In this document: positions 1 to 12,002 of the stretch, piece after piece
Layout of the letters: each line of letters starts with the position of its first letter
Position numbering within the stretch: the first letter of the stretch is position 1
From: Marinobacter sp. S6332
GTDB lineage: Bacteria; Pseudomonadota; Gammaproteobacteria; Pseudomonadales; Oleiphilaceae
Length of the DNA stretch: 64,000 bases
Reading direction: 5' to 3'
Assembly (NCBI RefSeq): GCF_023016045.1
Contig: NZ_JALKAP010000008.1
Span: 1 to 64,000, forward strand
Notes under the pieces: generated by a model
Databases searched by the model: none
Told to the model about the DNA's origin: nothing
The model's input: only the letters and a program-made list of their open reading frames with translations
Translations under genes and position numbers: made by a program

Positions 1-273
1 TCGAAGTTCTTCTTTCTGATCACTGGGTCAGATTTGCTCTTTAACAAATTGGACGAGATAGAACACGAAGACATTTTCTCATTATCTCCGAGAAAATGTG
101 TTCAATGTGATAGCGATTTTTTCAAGCGTTATCCGGTGTTGTCGTTGAAGTGGTTGTTTATAGCTTCAAGTGGCTTATCTCTGAGTACAAAAACAGGGTC
201 TTTTGGTGTTTCCTTCGGGAAACGTTGAAAGCAAATGTGGGTGTGCCAGCGATCAGTTGTCTTGGGGTTATAT
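1..273 (+). other. 3' part of the 16S-23S rRNA internal transcribed spacer
   Basis: This is the end of the spacer in front of the 23S gene; the 16S gene lies outside the window. It carries a boxA-type antitermination motif and several segments that are complementary, in mirrored order, to the sequence after the 23S gene. A local 10-bp hairpin (71-80 with 90-99) sits between two of those segments. No tRNA-like sequence is visible in this part, so any spacer tRNA genes would lie upstream of the window. Confidence 0.85.
35..47 (+). promoter_or_regulatory. rrn boxA antitermination site
   Basis: The bases TGCTCTTTAACAA match the classical proteobacterial boxA, which is bound as RNA by NusB-NusE (S10) to prevent premature termination in rRNA operons. 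The position in the 16S-23S spacer about 240 bases before the 23S gene is typical for a second boxA. Confidence 0.85.

Positions 274-281
<8 letters not shown>
51..281 (+). other. 5' side of pre-23S processing stalk
   Basis: Five segments here pair with segments downstream of the 23S gene, in nested order: 51-61 with 3239-3249, 99-109 with 3224-3234, 115-123 with 3211-3219, 125-134 with 3192-3201, and 257-281 with 3160-3185 (about 25 bp with one bulged A at 3175). Such a stalk is the expected RNase III substrate that releases pre-23S rRNA. The inner 25-bp stem includes helix H1 of mature 23S. Confidence 0.8.
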
Positions 282-3167
<2,886 letters not shown>

Positions 3168-3267
3168 ATATAACACCCAAGACAATTGCTTGGATAACGC
3201 TAGAACAAACGAAAAAATCAAAACACATTGAACAACCTCTATCTCGTCCCCCAGTGATCAACCGTTT

Positions 3268-3386
3268 TGTCTGACGACCATAGCGGCTTGGAACCACCTG
3301 ATCCCATCTCGAACTCAGAAGTGAAACAAGCCTGCGCCGATGGTAGTGTGGCACTTGCCCATGTGAGAGTAGGTCATCGTCAGACT
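3268..3386 (+). rRNA. rrf: 5S ribosomal RNA
   Basis: The gene has the usual 5S signatures CGAACTCAGAAGTGAAAC and GCCGATGGTAGTGTGG. The terminal stem is formed by GTCTGACGA near 3269 and TCGTCAGAC ending at 3385, giving about 117-119 bases. It lies about 100 bases after the 23S gene and is the last gene of the operon; no tRNA follows before the terminator. Confidence 0.96.
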
Positions 3387-3396
3387 CTTAATACCG

Positions 3397-3431
3397 AAAA
3401 CCCCCTCCGATAACTCGGTGGGGGTTTTTTT
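3397..3431 (+). terminator. rRNA operon intrinsic terminator
   Basis: The stem CCCCC-T-CCGA with TCGG-T-GGGGG (one T-T mismatch, loop TAAC) is followed by a run of seven T. It sits 11 bases after the 5S gene and ends the rRNA operon just before the convergent minus-strand kinase gene. Confidence 0.9.
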
Positions 3432-3450
3432 ATGCCTAGAATTTGCTTCG

Positions 3451-4131
3451 TCAAGGAAGCCAGATTTCAAAAACACCACCGCCGAGTTCACCACCATTGT
3501 GAAGCTTAATACAGCCGTTTCGATCTCCTTCGCTATGCAGACTGGCCACAGCTGAAACAAAGAAAAGCCCAAGGCTGGTACTACCAGTTTTGAAGTCCAG
3601 AGACTTGAAGCTCAGCGTTCCCGTGTGTTGCATGCTCTTTGGATAACCCTTTCCGTTATCCTCTACTCTGATTACAAGATAACCCTCGTTTTCTCTAGCG
3701 TTTACCCTGATTTGGCTGTTCGTATAGCGAATAGCATTGTTAATGATATTGTTCAGTGCACCTGTTAGAAGGCTTGCATCGAAAAAGCCGTTTATCGGTT
3801 CAGCATCAATGGAATACTCAATTCCAAGTCCTTCAAGAAGCGGCGAGTGTCTGGCAAGGTGCTCTGACAAAAAGTCTGGAACATACAGCTCTTCGATATG
3901 CGCAGAAAGGTTGTTTTCGCCAAGTCTATAGATCCCCAAAAGCTGGACCAGATCATTGTGTATACGCTCAGCTTCGTATTGAAGGGTATTAAAACTATGG
4001 GAGTCCTTTAGATCGGTTGCATTTTGTGTTCTCAGTTCATCCAGAGAATTAAGCAGCATTCCTAGCGAGTTCTTCATATCGTGCACTGCCAGAGCTAAAA
4101 CCATGGAAAAGTCGATGTTTCGATTACTCAT
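3451..4131 (-). CDS. Short histidine kinase without sensor domain
   Basis: A 226-residue protein made only of a kinase core. An H-box (HDMKN, His17) is followed by an N-box (NNIINNAIRYT, 127-137), a G1 box (DNGKG, 158-162) and a G2 box (GSTSLGLF, 183-190). There is no signal peptide, membrane segment or sensor domain, so it is probably a cytoplasmic kinase or phosphatase acting on a partner receiver. It starts inside the stop codon of the receiver-TPR gene (ATGA, 4-base overlap), which points to translational coupling and to that receiver, or the receiver of the hybrid kinase two genes upstream, as its partner. The biological signal cannot be told from sequence. Confidence 0.85.
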   Translation of the reverse strand: MSNRNIDFSMVLALAVHDMKNSLGMLLNSLDELRTQNATDLKDSHSFNTLQYEAERIHNDLVQLLGIYRLGENNLSAHIEELYVPDFLSEHLARHSPLLEGLGIEYSIDAEPINGFFDASLLTGALNNIINNAIRYTNSQIRVNARENEGYLVIRVEDNGKGYPKSMQHTGTLSFKSLDFKTGSTSLGLFFVSAVASLHSEGDRNGCIKLHNGGELGGGVFEIWLP

Positions 4132-5777
4132 AGTTTAAGAGCCTCTAGTTTGCGTTTTAGTGCTAGGTAGCGCCTGTACTGAGCATGATGTTCGGGAAGG
4201 TCATCTAAACGCTTCAGGTGTTGTTGGCAGCGCTCCAGCAAGCCCTTCCCATTCGTGCTGTTGTTGTACTGTTTTAGCAGCACCTGAATCTGATTAAGGT
4301 TTAGTGCAGGGTGGGTAGGTATTATTTCAAGTGCTTTGGAAAAGATGGCCTCCGCCTCTGTCAGATTGCCGGACTCAAAAGCTGCAATGCCTTCGCGGTT
4401 GAAACGGCGGGCTTTAATTTTAATGCGAAAGCTAACAGGCTCATCCAGTAAGCTCTCGATTTTTCTGGCTGAAGCAGGGTCCTCTCCGTAATGTTCTGTC
4501 AGCTTGCCGAGTGTTACTCTCGCTTCTTTTGCTAGATCAAGCCGGTATAGAGTTCGGGCGTAGTCCAGCCCAGCCTCTAACTCCAACACATCCACATTAT
4601 TAAGCATCGCTTGCACACTCTCTAGAATAGAGTGGGCTTTGTCAAAGTGCCCCTGACCCGCATGAATCCTGCACTGAATGGCCTTGCTATGAAGTTCAAG
4701 TATTTCGTTGTCCGGGTATCGCTTCACCATGCTTTCAAGAACTGACAAAGCCTCATTCGCGAGCTTCTCTCCCTCGGTGCTTGTGTTGTCATCGCTCAGA
4801 TCGTAAAGGGCCCTGCTCAGTGAAAGGTAGTGGCTGGCACTGTTATGAATGGAGTGAGCTCCAAGGCGAACAGTTTGGCGCCATGCCTCCGCAGCCGTCT
4901 CCATGTCCTGATTGGATTCAGCAAGTTCCGCTAAGTGTTTTTGCCGGTGGAGAGCGTTGGGCGACTGGTTTATCGCCTGCTCCAGAATCGTCTGGGCTTT
5001 GCTGGCGTGATGCTGGCGTTCAAGACCTTCCGCAAGAAGGTCGTAAGCCTCCATATAATCGGGGTGACTGTCGATCATACGCTGCAAGCTTTCAACGGCT
5101 TCTGCGTACCGGTGATTGGCAAGTAAAGCTTTATTGCGCCCAAGTCTTGCCCAAGACAGCTCACGCTGGGCTAGAGCCTCGTCATAAACTCTGATGGCGT
5201 GGGTTAGATCGCCCAATTGCAGGTATAACTCCCCAAGGGTTTTCATTAGCCAAGTTCTGTAACGGGGTAGCCGTGTAATCGCGGCGGTGCAGAGTGAAAT
5301 CGCTTCTGGGTAGTTTTGACGATCGATTTCGCGATTGATTGCGAGTAAGGCATTGCGTTGATTAATCAGGCTACCGAGGCGCTTTTCCAGCATTGCCCGG
5401 TTGATTGGCTTTGCGAGATAGGCGTCTGGCTGGTATTCGCGAGCACCCATGACCATTTCTCTGGATGTCTCGGAGGTGACCATTAAAAACAGCGATGATC
5501 TTTTGAGAAGTTTCTTGTGGCGCAGTTCTTCAAGAATGTGCTGTCCGTTTCTACCGTCACCCAAGTTGTAGTCACACAGTACGACATCAACGTGATTATA
5601 GGTGCAATACTGTATAGCCGCTCTGGCATGTGCAACTAGTTCTATATTATTGGCGCCGCAACTGCGAAGCATATGCCGCATTGAGATTCTGAAGTTCTCA
5701 AAGTCGTCAACCACCAAATAAGTGAGCTTCCCAAAGGCACTAGGGTCTGGAGCAGGAGTGCTATCGGGCGTATTCAT
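4128..5777 (-). CDS. Response regulator with TPR output region
   Basis: A 549-residue protein with an N-terminal receiver domain (about residues 17-140: acidic pair D24-D25, phospho-acceptor D69, Thr101/Ser102, Lys123). A long all-helical region follows, with repeated Ala/Leu/Tyr patterns typical of tetratricopeptide repeats (about 150-549). There is no DNA-binding domain, so output is probably by protein-protein contact. The gene overlaps the hybrid kinase upstream and the short kinase downstream by 4 bases each, so the three should be made in fixed proportion. Receiver-TPR proteins of this layout occur in Pseudomonas and relatives, but I know of no established function. Confidence 0.88.
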   Translation of the reverse strand: MNTPDSTPAPDPSAFGKLTYLVVDDFENFRISMRHMLRSCGANNIELVAHARAAIQYCTYNHVDVVLCDYNLGDGRNGQHILEELRHKKLLKRSSLFLMVTSETSREMVMGAREYQPDAYLAKPINRAMLEKRLGSLINQRNALLAINREIDRQNYPEAISLCTAAITRLPRYRTWLMKTLGELYLQLGDLTHAIRVYDEALAQRELSWARLGRNKALLANHRYAEAVESLQRMIDSHPDYMEAYDLLAEGLERQHHASKAQTILEQAINQSPNALHRQKHLAELAESNQDMETAAEAWRQTVRLGAHSIHNSASHYLSLSRALYDLSDDNTSTEGEKLANEALSVLESMVKRYPDNEILELHSKAIQCRIHAGQGHFDKAHSILESVQAMLNNVDVLELEAGLDYARTLYRLDLAKEARVTLGKLTEHYGEDPASARKIESLLDEPVSFRIKIKARRFNREGIAAFESGNLTEAEAIFSKALEIIPTHPALNLNQIQVLLKQYNNSTNGKGLLERCQQHLKRLDDLPEHHAQYRRYLALKRKLEALKL

Positions 5778-8700
5778 GAGCGTTTTTGCTTCAGAAGCTT
5801 GTTCACCATAGCTCGTAGGGCCGCCGGTTTAACCGGCTTATATAGAATTTGATATCCGCGCCCGATAGCGTCATCGCGAACTTCAGTTGCCATATAACCA
5901 GTTATTAAAATACCCGGAATATCGTATCCGACTGATTTACGAATTGCATCCATTGCATCGAGACCGTTCTTATCATCATCAAGCTGGTAGTCCGCCAATA
6001 TAATGTCCGGTTGTTTGGCTTCCAGTTGTTCCAAGGCATGCTCAAGGCTCTCCGCAGCGGTAATGTCGCACTTCCAGTTTCCAAGAAGTGCGACCATTCC
6101 TTGGAGTATTGCTGGGTCGTTGTCGATACAGAGTACGCTCAGCCCCCCAAGGCTGGAAACGCGGCGGGCGCTTGTGGTTGCTAATGTTTCAGCGGCTCTA
6201 TAGGCCTGATCCGCAGCAGCGAGCGGAACCGTAATGCCAAAGACGCTACCTTTGCCCTGAATTGACTGAACACTCACTGGGTGATTGAGCATGCCACTGA
6301 TTCGGTCGACAATTGCAAGTCCAAGACCTAGGCCTTTTTTGTCTCGCCCATGCTGGAAGCGTCGGAATTCTTCGAAAATGAAGTTGAGCTGATCATCTGG
6401 AATGCCTGGGCCAGTATCCCAAACCTCAATGCGAAGGTAGCCTTTCAGGCGTCGGCAGCCCAACAGAATTTTTCCTTCGGGAGTGTAGCGTATTGCGTTG
6501 GAGAGAAAGTTCTGCACCACACGCCTAAGCAGTTTGGAGTCTGAGTAAACCCAAGCGCTACTTGGTACTACATGAAGTTTCAAGCCTTGGTCTTCTGCGA
6601 TAGCAGTAAAATCTGTGGCCAGATGACGCATGATGTCGTTTACCGGAAACACTCCAAGGTCTGATTCCAAAGCGCCAGCGTCGAGCTTGGAAATATCGAG
6701 AAGGGTGCTGATGATCTCTTCCGCTGCGCCCAGTGAGCTGTCGATATGGTCAACAAGATCTTTGGTTTCGGTATTGTTGGCTTTACCTGCAAGTGCTGAC
6801 GTAAATAGACGTGCAGCATTCAGGGGCTGTAACAGATCATGACTGGCGGAGGCAAGAAAGCGAGTTTTGCTCTGATTGGCTTGCTCGGCAACAGACTTGG
6901 CTTTGAGCATCTGCTCGTTAATAACCTGCAGCTCTTGCGTGCGTTCTTTCACCCGTTGTTCAAGGTACGTGTTGGTTTCTTTCAGCGCCTGCTCCGTGCG
7001 GCGCATTGGTGTGATGTCCTGAAATGTGGTGACGTAGCCACCACCGGGAATTGGACTGCCATCAACGCGAACGATGGTGCCGTCTGGCCTCTGGCGCTCG
7101 TAGGAAATAAGCTGGCCTTCACGCATGCTGGCGTAATGGTCGGATATGATTTCATCAATACGTCGGGCGGACAGGTTGGCGTTGGTTAGGTTGTAGCGCA
7201 TTAGGTCTTCTGCCGGGCGTCCGACTCTTACGAAACCTTTTGGGTAGGCGAAAAGTTCCAGATAGCGGTGGTTCCAAACAACCAGTTGCTGCTGCTGGTT
7301 GACCACTGAGACGCCAAGGCTAATATTCTCGATAGCCGACTGCAGTAGTTCTCTGCTAAACGTCATGGCTTGTGACGCCTCATCAACAATGCTGACCACA
7401 TCTTCAATCTGCATGTCGCGGCCGGTTAGGGTCGACTCCAAAACCACTCGGGCAGTCGACGCACCAATCACCGATGCGAGTTGGCGTTCTATATATTTCA
7501 TCAAGTGAGACGAGGCTGGGCGGTGCGGATGCAGCCTTACTGCATTGCGGCGCTCATAGTTACGGAACACTGTCTCTGAGCGTTCCTCCCCCATGAATCT
7601 ATCGCTAAGTGCTTGCAAGTCAGCTGTGAGTATTTCCCCCTGCCAGCCTTGATGGTGAACCGTATCGCCTTTTGGGTGAGGATCGTGGAAGAAAGAGGCG
7701 ATTTGGATTTTTTCGCGCACCCTTTGGCGAGTTACTAACGAAAGTAAAATGTAAACCAAGGTGTTAATGCCAAGGCTCCAGATAATACCGTGGCTGGTTT
7801 GGTCGAGCTCTAAACCGAAAAGTGCTGTCGGTCTGGTCCAGCCAAGGCCCAATATACCCTCGTTGATCAGAGAGTCAGTGAACCAGCCTGTTGACGTTAA
7901 AGCGGGGAGGAGCAAAGTGTAGCACCACATAAGAAAGCCGAGCGCTAACCCCCAAGCTGCGCCTGTTGCATTCCCGCGGCGCCAAAGGATGCCTCCCACA
8001 AGCGCTGGTCCAAATTGTGCGGCGGCTGCGAAAGAGAGTAGCCCGAATGAAGTCAGGCTATAGTCTTCTCCCGCCATCCGGTAAAAGCCATAGGCCGTAA
8101 GCAAGACGATAAAAATAGCCACTCTACGAATGCCAAGCAGGAGGGAGCTCAGGTCTGTCTGACGGTTCATCCGCGGCCGGAAAAACTTGAGCAGGGCTGG
8201 CATTATAATTTCATTGCTAACCATGGTGGCAATGGCGACCGAGCATACGATGACCATGGCAGCTGCCGCTGATCCACCCCCAAGAAACGCAAGAATGGCT
8301 AGCCATTCTTTACCGGCCATAATGGGCAGTTGCAGGATTAGAATGTCGGGATTGCTGGCCATGGTTTCCGGCGCTAGCAAGCCAGCGGCCGCAATGGGTA
8401 GTACGAATGCGCTGGCTACAATGAGATAAACGGGCATTGCCCAACGTGCAACTTCAAAGTCCCGGTGGTCTGCATTCTCCACTACCATAACGTGGAACTG
8501 TCTAGGCAGGCAGATGATGGCAAGCATTGCAACGAGCGTTTGTGTTATGAATGCAGGTGCTTCGATGGCATCGGTTGTCAGAATGCCGGTCAAATCAGCC
8601 TGTTTTACATTCTCAATAAGATCCCCAAAGCCATTGTAGAGCCCGTATCCAACAAAAAGCCCAACGGCGACAAAGGCTACAAGTTTGATTAGTGATTCGA

Positions 8701-9295
8701 AAGCCACAGCCTGAATCATGCCTCGATGATGTTCAGTGGATTCCAAGTGGCGGGTACCGAAAAGCACAGTAAAGGCAGTTAGGGCTAGGGTGATATACCA
8801 GGCCGCATCGTTCCACGCGGCGGTGCTAAGTTCCTGAGCGCCAGCACCTGTGTCTGAGAGTACGCTGAAGCCCATGGCGATGGCCTTCAGTTGAAGTGCG
8901 ATGTAGGGCACGCTGCCAATGAGCGCAAAGGTTGCAATCATAGCCGCAAGTAACTGAGATTTACCGTAGCGGGAGGCAATGAAGTCTGCGATAGATGTGC
9001 TGTTGTTGCGTTTACTTATATAGATAATGCGGCGTAACAGGGGTGCGCCGAAAACAAACACCAGTAGCGGGCCAAGGTAAATTGGCAGGAACCCCAGCCC
9101 TTCTTGGGTCGCGCGGCCAACAGCGCCATAGAAGGTCCAGGATGTAAAGTAGACCGCTAAAGATAAAGAATAAACGTGAGTTCTAGCAAAACGCCTGCGA
9201 TACAATCCAGGGTGTTTATCACCCGCCCAGGCGATGATAAACAGGATTGAAATGTAGGTGATGGAGATTAAGACCAGCAGCCAAACACTAATCAT
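5774..9295 (-). CDS. Sodium:solute symporter-histidine kinase-receiver hybrid (CrbS/MxtR-like)
   Basis: A 1173-residue membrane sensor. Residues 1 to about 520 form a multi-helix sodium:solute symporter (SLC5) domain. After it come a linker of the STAC type, a PAS domain (about 640-760), a coiled coil, a HisKA H-box (SASHDLLQPLN, His819), an HATPase domain (N-box about 929-936, DTGPG 960-964, KGLGLGLAI about 987), and a C-terminal receiver with phospho-acceptor near Asp1102. This order matches CrbS of Vibrio and MxtR of Pseudomonas, which are linked to acetate-responsive control of acetyl-CoA synthetase. The family assignment is firm but the ligand is inferred. A GAGGAAAA ribosome-binding site lies upstream of the ATG. 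Confidence 0.9.
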   Translation of the reverse strand: MISVWLLVLISITYISILFIIAWAGDKHPGLYRRRFARTHVYSLSLAVYFTSWTFYGAVGRATQEGLGFLPIYLGPLLVFVFGAPLLRRIIYISKRNNSTSIADFIASRYGKSQLLAAMIATFALIGSVPYIALQLKAIAMGFSVLSDTGAGAQELSTAAWNDAAWYITLALTAFTVLFGTRHLESTEHHRGMIQAVAFESLIKLVAFVAVGLFVGYGLYNGFGDLIENVKQADLTGILTTDAIEAPAFITQTLVAMLAIICLPRQFHVMVVENADHRDFEVARWAMPVYLIVASAFVLPIAAAGLLAPETMASNPDILILQLPIMAGKEWLAILAFLGGGSAAAAMVIVCSVAIATMVSNEIIMPALLKFFRPRMNRQTDLSSLLLGIRRVAIFIVLLTAYGFYRMAGEDYSLTSFGLLSFAAAAQFGPALVGGILWRRGNATGAAWGLALGFLMWCYTLLLPALTSTGWFTDSLINEGILGLGWTRPTALFGLELDQTSHGIIWSLGINTLVYILLSLVTRQRVREKIQIASFFHDPHPKGDTVHHQGWQGEILTADLQALSDRFMGEERSETVFRNYERRNAVRLHPHRPASSHLMKYIERQLASVIGASTARVVLESTLTGRDMQIEDVVSIVDEASQAMTFSRELLQSAIENISLGVSVVNQQQQLVVWNHRYLELFAYPKGFVRVGRPAEDLMRYNLTNANLSARRIDEIISDHYASMREGQLISYERQRPDGTIVRVDGSPIPGGGYVTTFQDITPMRRTEQALKETNTYLEQRVKERTQELQVINEQMLKAKSVAEQANQSKTRFLASASHDLLQPLNAARLFTSALAGKANNTETKDLVDHIDSSLGAAEEIISTLLDISKLDAGALESDLGVFPVNDIMRHLATDFTAIAEDQGLKLHVVPSSAWVYSDSKLLRRVVQNFLSNAIRYTPEGKILLGCRRLKGYLRIEVWDTGPGIPDDQLNFIFEEFRRFQHGRDKKGLGLGLAIVDRISGMLNHPVSVQSIQGKGSVFGITVPLAAADQAYRAAETLATTSARRVSSLGGLSVLCIDNDPAILQGMVALLGNWKCDITAAESLEHALEQLEAKQPDIILADYQLDDDKNGLDAMDAIRKSVGYDIPGILITGYMATEVRDDAIGRGYQILYKPVKPAALRAMVNKLLKQKRS

Positions 9296-9348
9296 ATTTA
9301 TGCATTTTCCTCAGGTAGGGCGGGTTGCCTGAACAAGTTGCTAGAATG

Positions 9349-9855
9349 TTAGCCGGGACATACCGTGGAATAAAGCGCGTCGACCGACTCCAAAACCTTT
9401 AGGTTGTCTACCCGCGGTGTTCCATCAGAACCGATAGGAATGAGCTCGCGGGTTGCGCAGTTAATAATGTGTATGCGGTGCGAAACAGTGTCCGTCACTT
9501 TTTGCTCAAAGTGGTAAAGCGTGAACCGGACTATGTCCGGGTTATTGGTATCCCGCCCGATGCTATCTGTGTCTACAGTGGAGAACGCCGTCACATACGG
9601 ATAGACCAAAGACCACGGGCGCCAAAAAATTCCTTTACGTTCTGTGCTTACTACGACTGCCTCATCAGGCAGACGCGATTGCTTGTGGTCAAACCACGTA
9701 TACTCTCCGTAAATCAAGTACCCCAACATGCCAGCGCCGGCAAATACGGGAATAATCCACTTAGGCGCCATGTTGCGAGTAACCGCCCGGATACCCAAAG
9801 CGACGCCAGCAGCGCCAAGCCCGCAGAATACAGTGGCGACAAGAGTCCAGAACAT
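9349..9855 (-). CDS. Conserved small membrane protein, function unknown
   Basis: A 168-residue protein with two predicted membrane helices at the N-terminus (about residues 3-24 and 33-50), followed by a soluble domain of about 115 residues. It contains two cysteines near the end (in IINCATRE and STVCPG) that could form a disulfide if that part is periplasmic. I do not recognise a named family. It lies between the symporter operon and the sensor hybrid on the same strand. Its ATG is 22 bases after a strong terminator hairpin, and the AAGGG ribosome-binding site follows directly on that terminator's U-tract. Confidence 0.75.
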   Translation of the reverse strand: MFWTLVATVFCGLGAAGVALGIRAVTRNMAPKWIIPVFAGAGMLGYLIYGEYTWFDHKQSRLPDEAVVVSTERKGIFWRPWSLVYPYVTAFSTVDTDSIGRDTNNPDIVRFTLYHFEQKVTDTVSHRIHIINCATRELIPIGSDGTPRVDNLKVLESVDALYSTVCPG

Positions 9856-9869
9856 AAAAATTATCCCTT

Positions 9870-9907
9870 AAAAAAAGAACGGGCTTCCTCACAGAGGAAG
9901 CCCGTTC
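9870..9907 (-). terminator. Intrinsic terminator of the symporter operon
   Basis: A perfect 14-bp stem (GAACGGGCTTCCTC at 9877-9890 with its complement at 9894-9907, loop of 3 bases) is followed, reading on the minus strand, by seven U. It lies between the symporter stop (9953) and the start of the small membrane protein (9855). Confidence 0.9.
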
Positions 9908-9952
9908 AGAACAACCTGCCAACTCGATGAGTTAGTCAGGTCAGCTTATTGC

Positions 9953-11734
9953 TTAGTGGTCTTGAGCTTGCCCGGCACCGCGAGGGTAGCGAACGCTTTC
10001 AACCAGCTCCTGAATCTCAACGGGCGGCTCTTCAGTTGCATTTGCTACTGCGAAGGCTACCGCAAAGTTGACCAGTGCACCAATCGCGCCAATCGACAGA
10101 GGTGAGATGCCAAATACCCAGTTTGCCGGAACGTCCGCGAGGTTGGCTGTGCCGGGAATGAAGAACCATCCCTTGTACACAAAGATGTACGACAGCGTGA
10201 ATACCAAGCCGCTCAGCATACCCGCAATGGCCCCGGTATTGTTGATGCGCTTGGAGAAAATACCCATCATCAGCGCGGGGAACAGCGAGGCCGCGGCAAT
10301 ACCAAAGGCCAAGGCCACAACTTGAGCAGCAAACCCGGGCGGGTTGGCACCCAAATAAGTTGCCACAACGATCGCAACGGCCATGGAGATACGGGCTGCC
10401 AATAGTTCACCCTTATCTGTGATGCCCGGATTGATTGAGCCTTTAATTAAGTCATGGCTGACTGCCGAAGATATGGCTAACAGGAGACCTGCCGCTGTCG
10501 ATAGTGCGGCAGCAAGGCCGCCTGCAGCAATCAAACCAATAACCCAGCCAGGAAGATTCGCTATTTCGGGGTTGGCGAGTACGATAATGTCACGGTTCAC
10601 ATCCAGCTCGTTGCCTTCCCAGCCACGAGCTTCAGCCTGCGGCTTAAACGCTTGGGCGGCTGGGTCGGATCCGTCATTATACATCTGGATGCGGCCATCT
10701 TCGTTTTTATCAACGTACTTGATCAGGCCGGTGACTTCCCATTCTTTCACCCATTGTGGGCGATCCTCGTAGCGAATCGGCTCAGCAGCTGTGCCATCGG
10801 GGTAAACAGTTGTCATCAGGTTCAATCGAGCCATGGACGCAACAGCAGGAGCTGTCAGGTAAAGTAGGGCAATGAATACCAAAGCCCAACCTGCGGACCA
10901 GCGAGCATCAGCAACCTTCGGAACTGTGAAGAAGCGGATGATAACGTGGGGCAGGCCAGCTGTACCGATCATCAGGGTCAGGGTGAATAGAACCATGTTC
11001 AGGTGGCTATCAACATCCGCAGAATACTCACTGAAACCAACATCAGTAATGACCTGATTCAACTTGTCGAGAATCGGCATGCCAGAATCAATATGTGTTG
11101 AGAACAGGCCAAGCGCCGGAACAGGGTTGCCGGTTAGCTGGAAAGAGATGAAAACCGCTGGAATGGTATAGGCAATGATCAGAACAATATATTGGGCAAC
11201 CTGTGTGTAGGTGATACCTTTCATGCCGCCAAGTACGGAATAAATAAAGATTACAACAGCAGCGATCATCAGGCCTGTTGTAGAGTCAACCTCCAAGAAG
11301 CGAGAGAAAGCAACACCGGCTCCCGCCATTTGTCCGATAACATAAGTAAGTGATGCTACGATCAGGCAGATTACCGCAACCAGCCGGGCTTGCTTGCTGT
11401 AGAAGCGATCACCGATAAACTCTGGAACCGTAAACTTGCCGAACTTGCGCAGGTAGGGTGCCAATAGCATTGCCAGCAGAACGTAGCCGCCGGTCCAACC
11501 CATTAGGTAAGCGGAGCTTGCATAACCACTGGCGGCAATGATGCCTGCCATGGATATAAAGGACGCCGCAGACATCCAGTCGGCACCAATCGCCATGCCG
11601 TTGGTGATTGGGTGAACACCGCCACCGGCTACGTAGAAGTCTTTTGTGCTGCCAGCCTTAGCCCAGACAGCAATAAGGATGTAGATGAGGAAGGAACCAC
11701 CTACAAACATGATGTTGATTGCAAATTGGCTCAT
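9953..11734 (-). CDS. Sodium:solute symporter, large subunit (VC_2705/ActP-like)
   Basis: A 593-residue SLC5-family permease with about 13 membrane helices and the family hallmark GADWMSAASFISMAG near residues 50-65. An insertion of about 100 residues near 310-405 contains an EF-hand-like DKNEDGRIQ stretch. The adjoining small-subunit gene is diagnostic of the VC_2705 subfamily of two-component symporters related to acetate permease ActP. The substrate is probably a small carboxylate such as acetate or pyruvate, but this is inference. GAGGAG is well placed before the ATG. It is downstream of, and cotranscribed with, the small subunit. Confidence 0.88.
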   Translation of the reverse strand: MSQFAINIMFVGGSFLIYILIAVWAKAGSTKDFYVAGGGVHPITNGMAIGADWMSAASFISMAGIIAASGYASSAYLMGWTGGYVLLAMLLAPYLRKFGKFTVPEFIGDRFYSKQARLVAVICLIVASLTYVIGQMAGAGVAFSRFLEVDSTTGLMIAAVVIFIYSVLGGMKGITYTQVAQYIVLIIAYTIPAVFISFQLTGNPVPALGLFSTHIDSGMPILDKLNQVITDVGFSEYSADVDSHLNMVLFTLTLMIGTAGLPHVIIRFFTVPKVADARWSAGWALVFIALLYLTAPAVASMARLNLMTTVYPDGTAAEPIRYEDRPQWVKEWEVTGLIKYVDKNEDGRIQMYNDGSDPAAQAFKPQAEARGWEGNELDVNRDIIVLANPEIANLPGWVIGLIAAGGLAAALSTAAGLLLAISSAVSHDLIKGSINPGITDKGELLAARISMAVAIVVATYLGANPPGFAAQVVALAFGIAAASLFPALMMGIFSKRINNTGAIAGMLSGLVFTLSYIFVYKGWFFIPGTANLADVPANWVFGISPLSIGAIGALVNFAVAFAVANATEEPPVEIQELVESVRYPRGAGQAQDH

Positions 11735-11738
11735 ACGC

Positions 11739-12002
11739 TTACTCCTCGTCTACGCCGAATTGTTTATCGAGTCTGTTCATGCGCCACGCGTAGTGGAAGA
11801 TAAGTCCAATGAACGTGAGAATAGAGCCCTGTTGAGCAAACCAGAATCCCAGGTCGGTACCGCCGATTGGGATACCTGAAAGCATCGGGCGTAAAACAAT
11901 TCCAAAACCGTATGAGACCAGAGCCCAGACAATCAGGCTCCCAAATATAAGGCGAAGGTTCGCCTTCCAGTACTTTTCAGCATCGTAGCTATGACCTGGC
12001 AT
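11739..12002 (-). CDS. Symporter small subunit, DUF4212
   Basis: An 87-residue membrane protein with two hydrophobic segments (about 17-38 and 50-72), matching the DUF4212 family that always accompanies VC_2705-type symporters. The C-terminal HYAWRMNRLDKQFGV stretch is typical. It ends 4 bases before the large-subunit start, with an AGGAGT ribosome-binding site upstream. The 208-base gap 12003-12210 before it must hold the operon promoter; I could not identify one convincingly. Confidence 0.88.
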   Translation of the reverse strand: MPGHSYDAEKYWKANLRLIFGSLIVWALVSYGFGIVLRPMLSGIPIGGTDLGFWFAQQGSILTFIGLIFHYAWRMNRLDKQFGVDEE

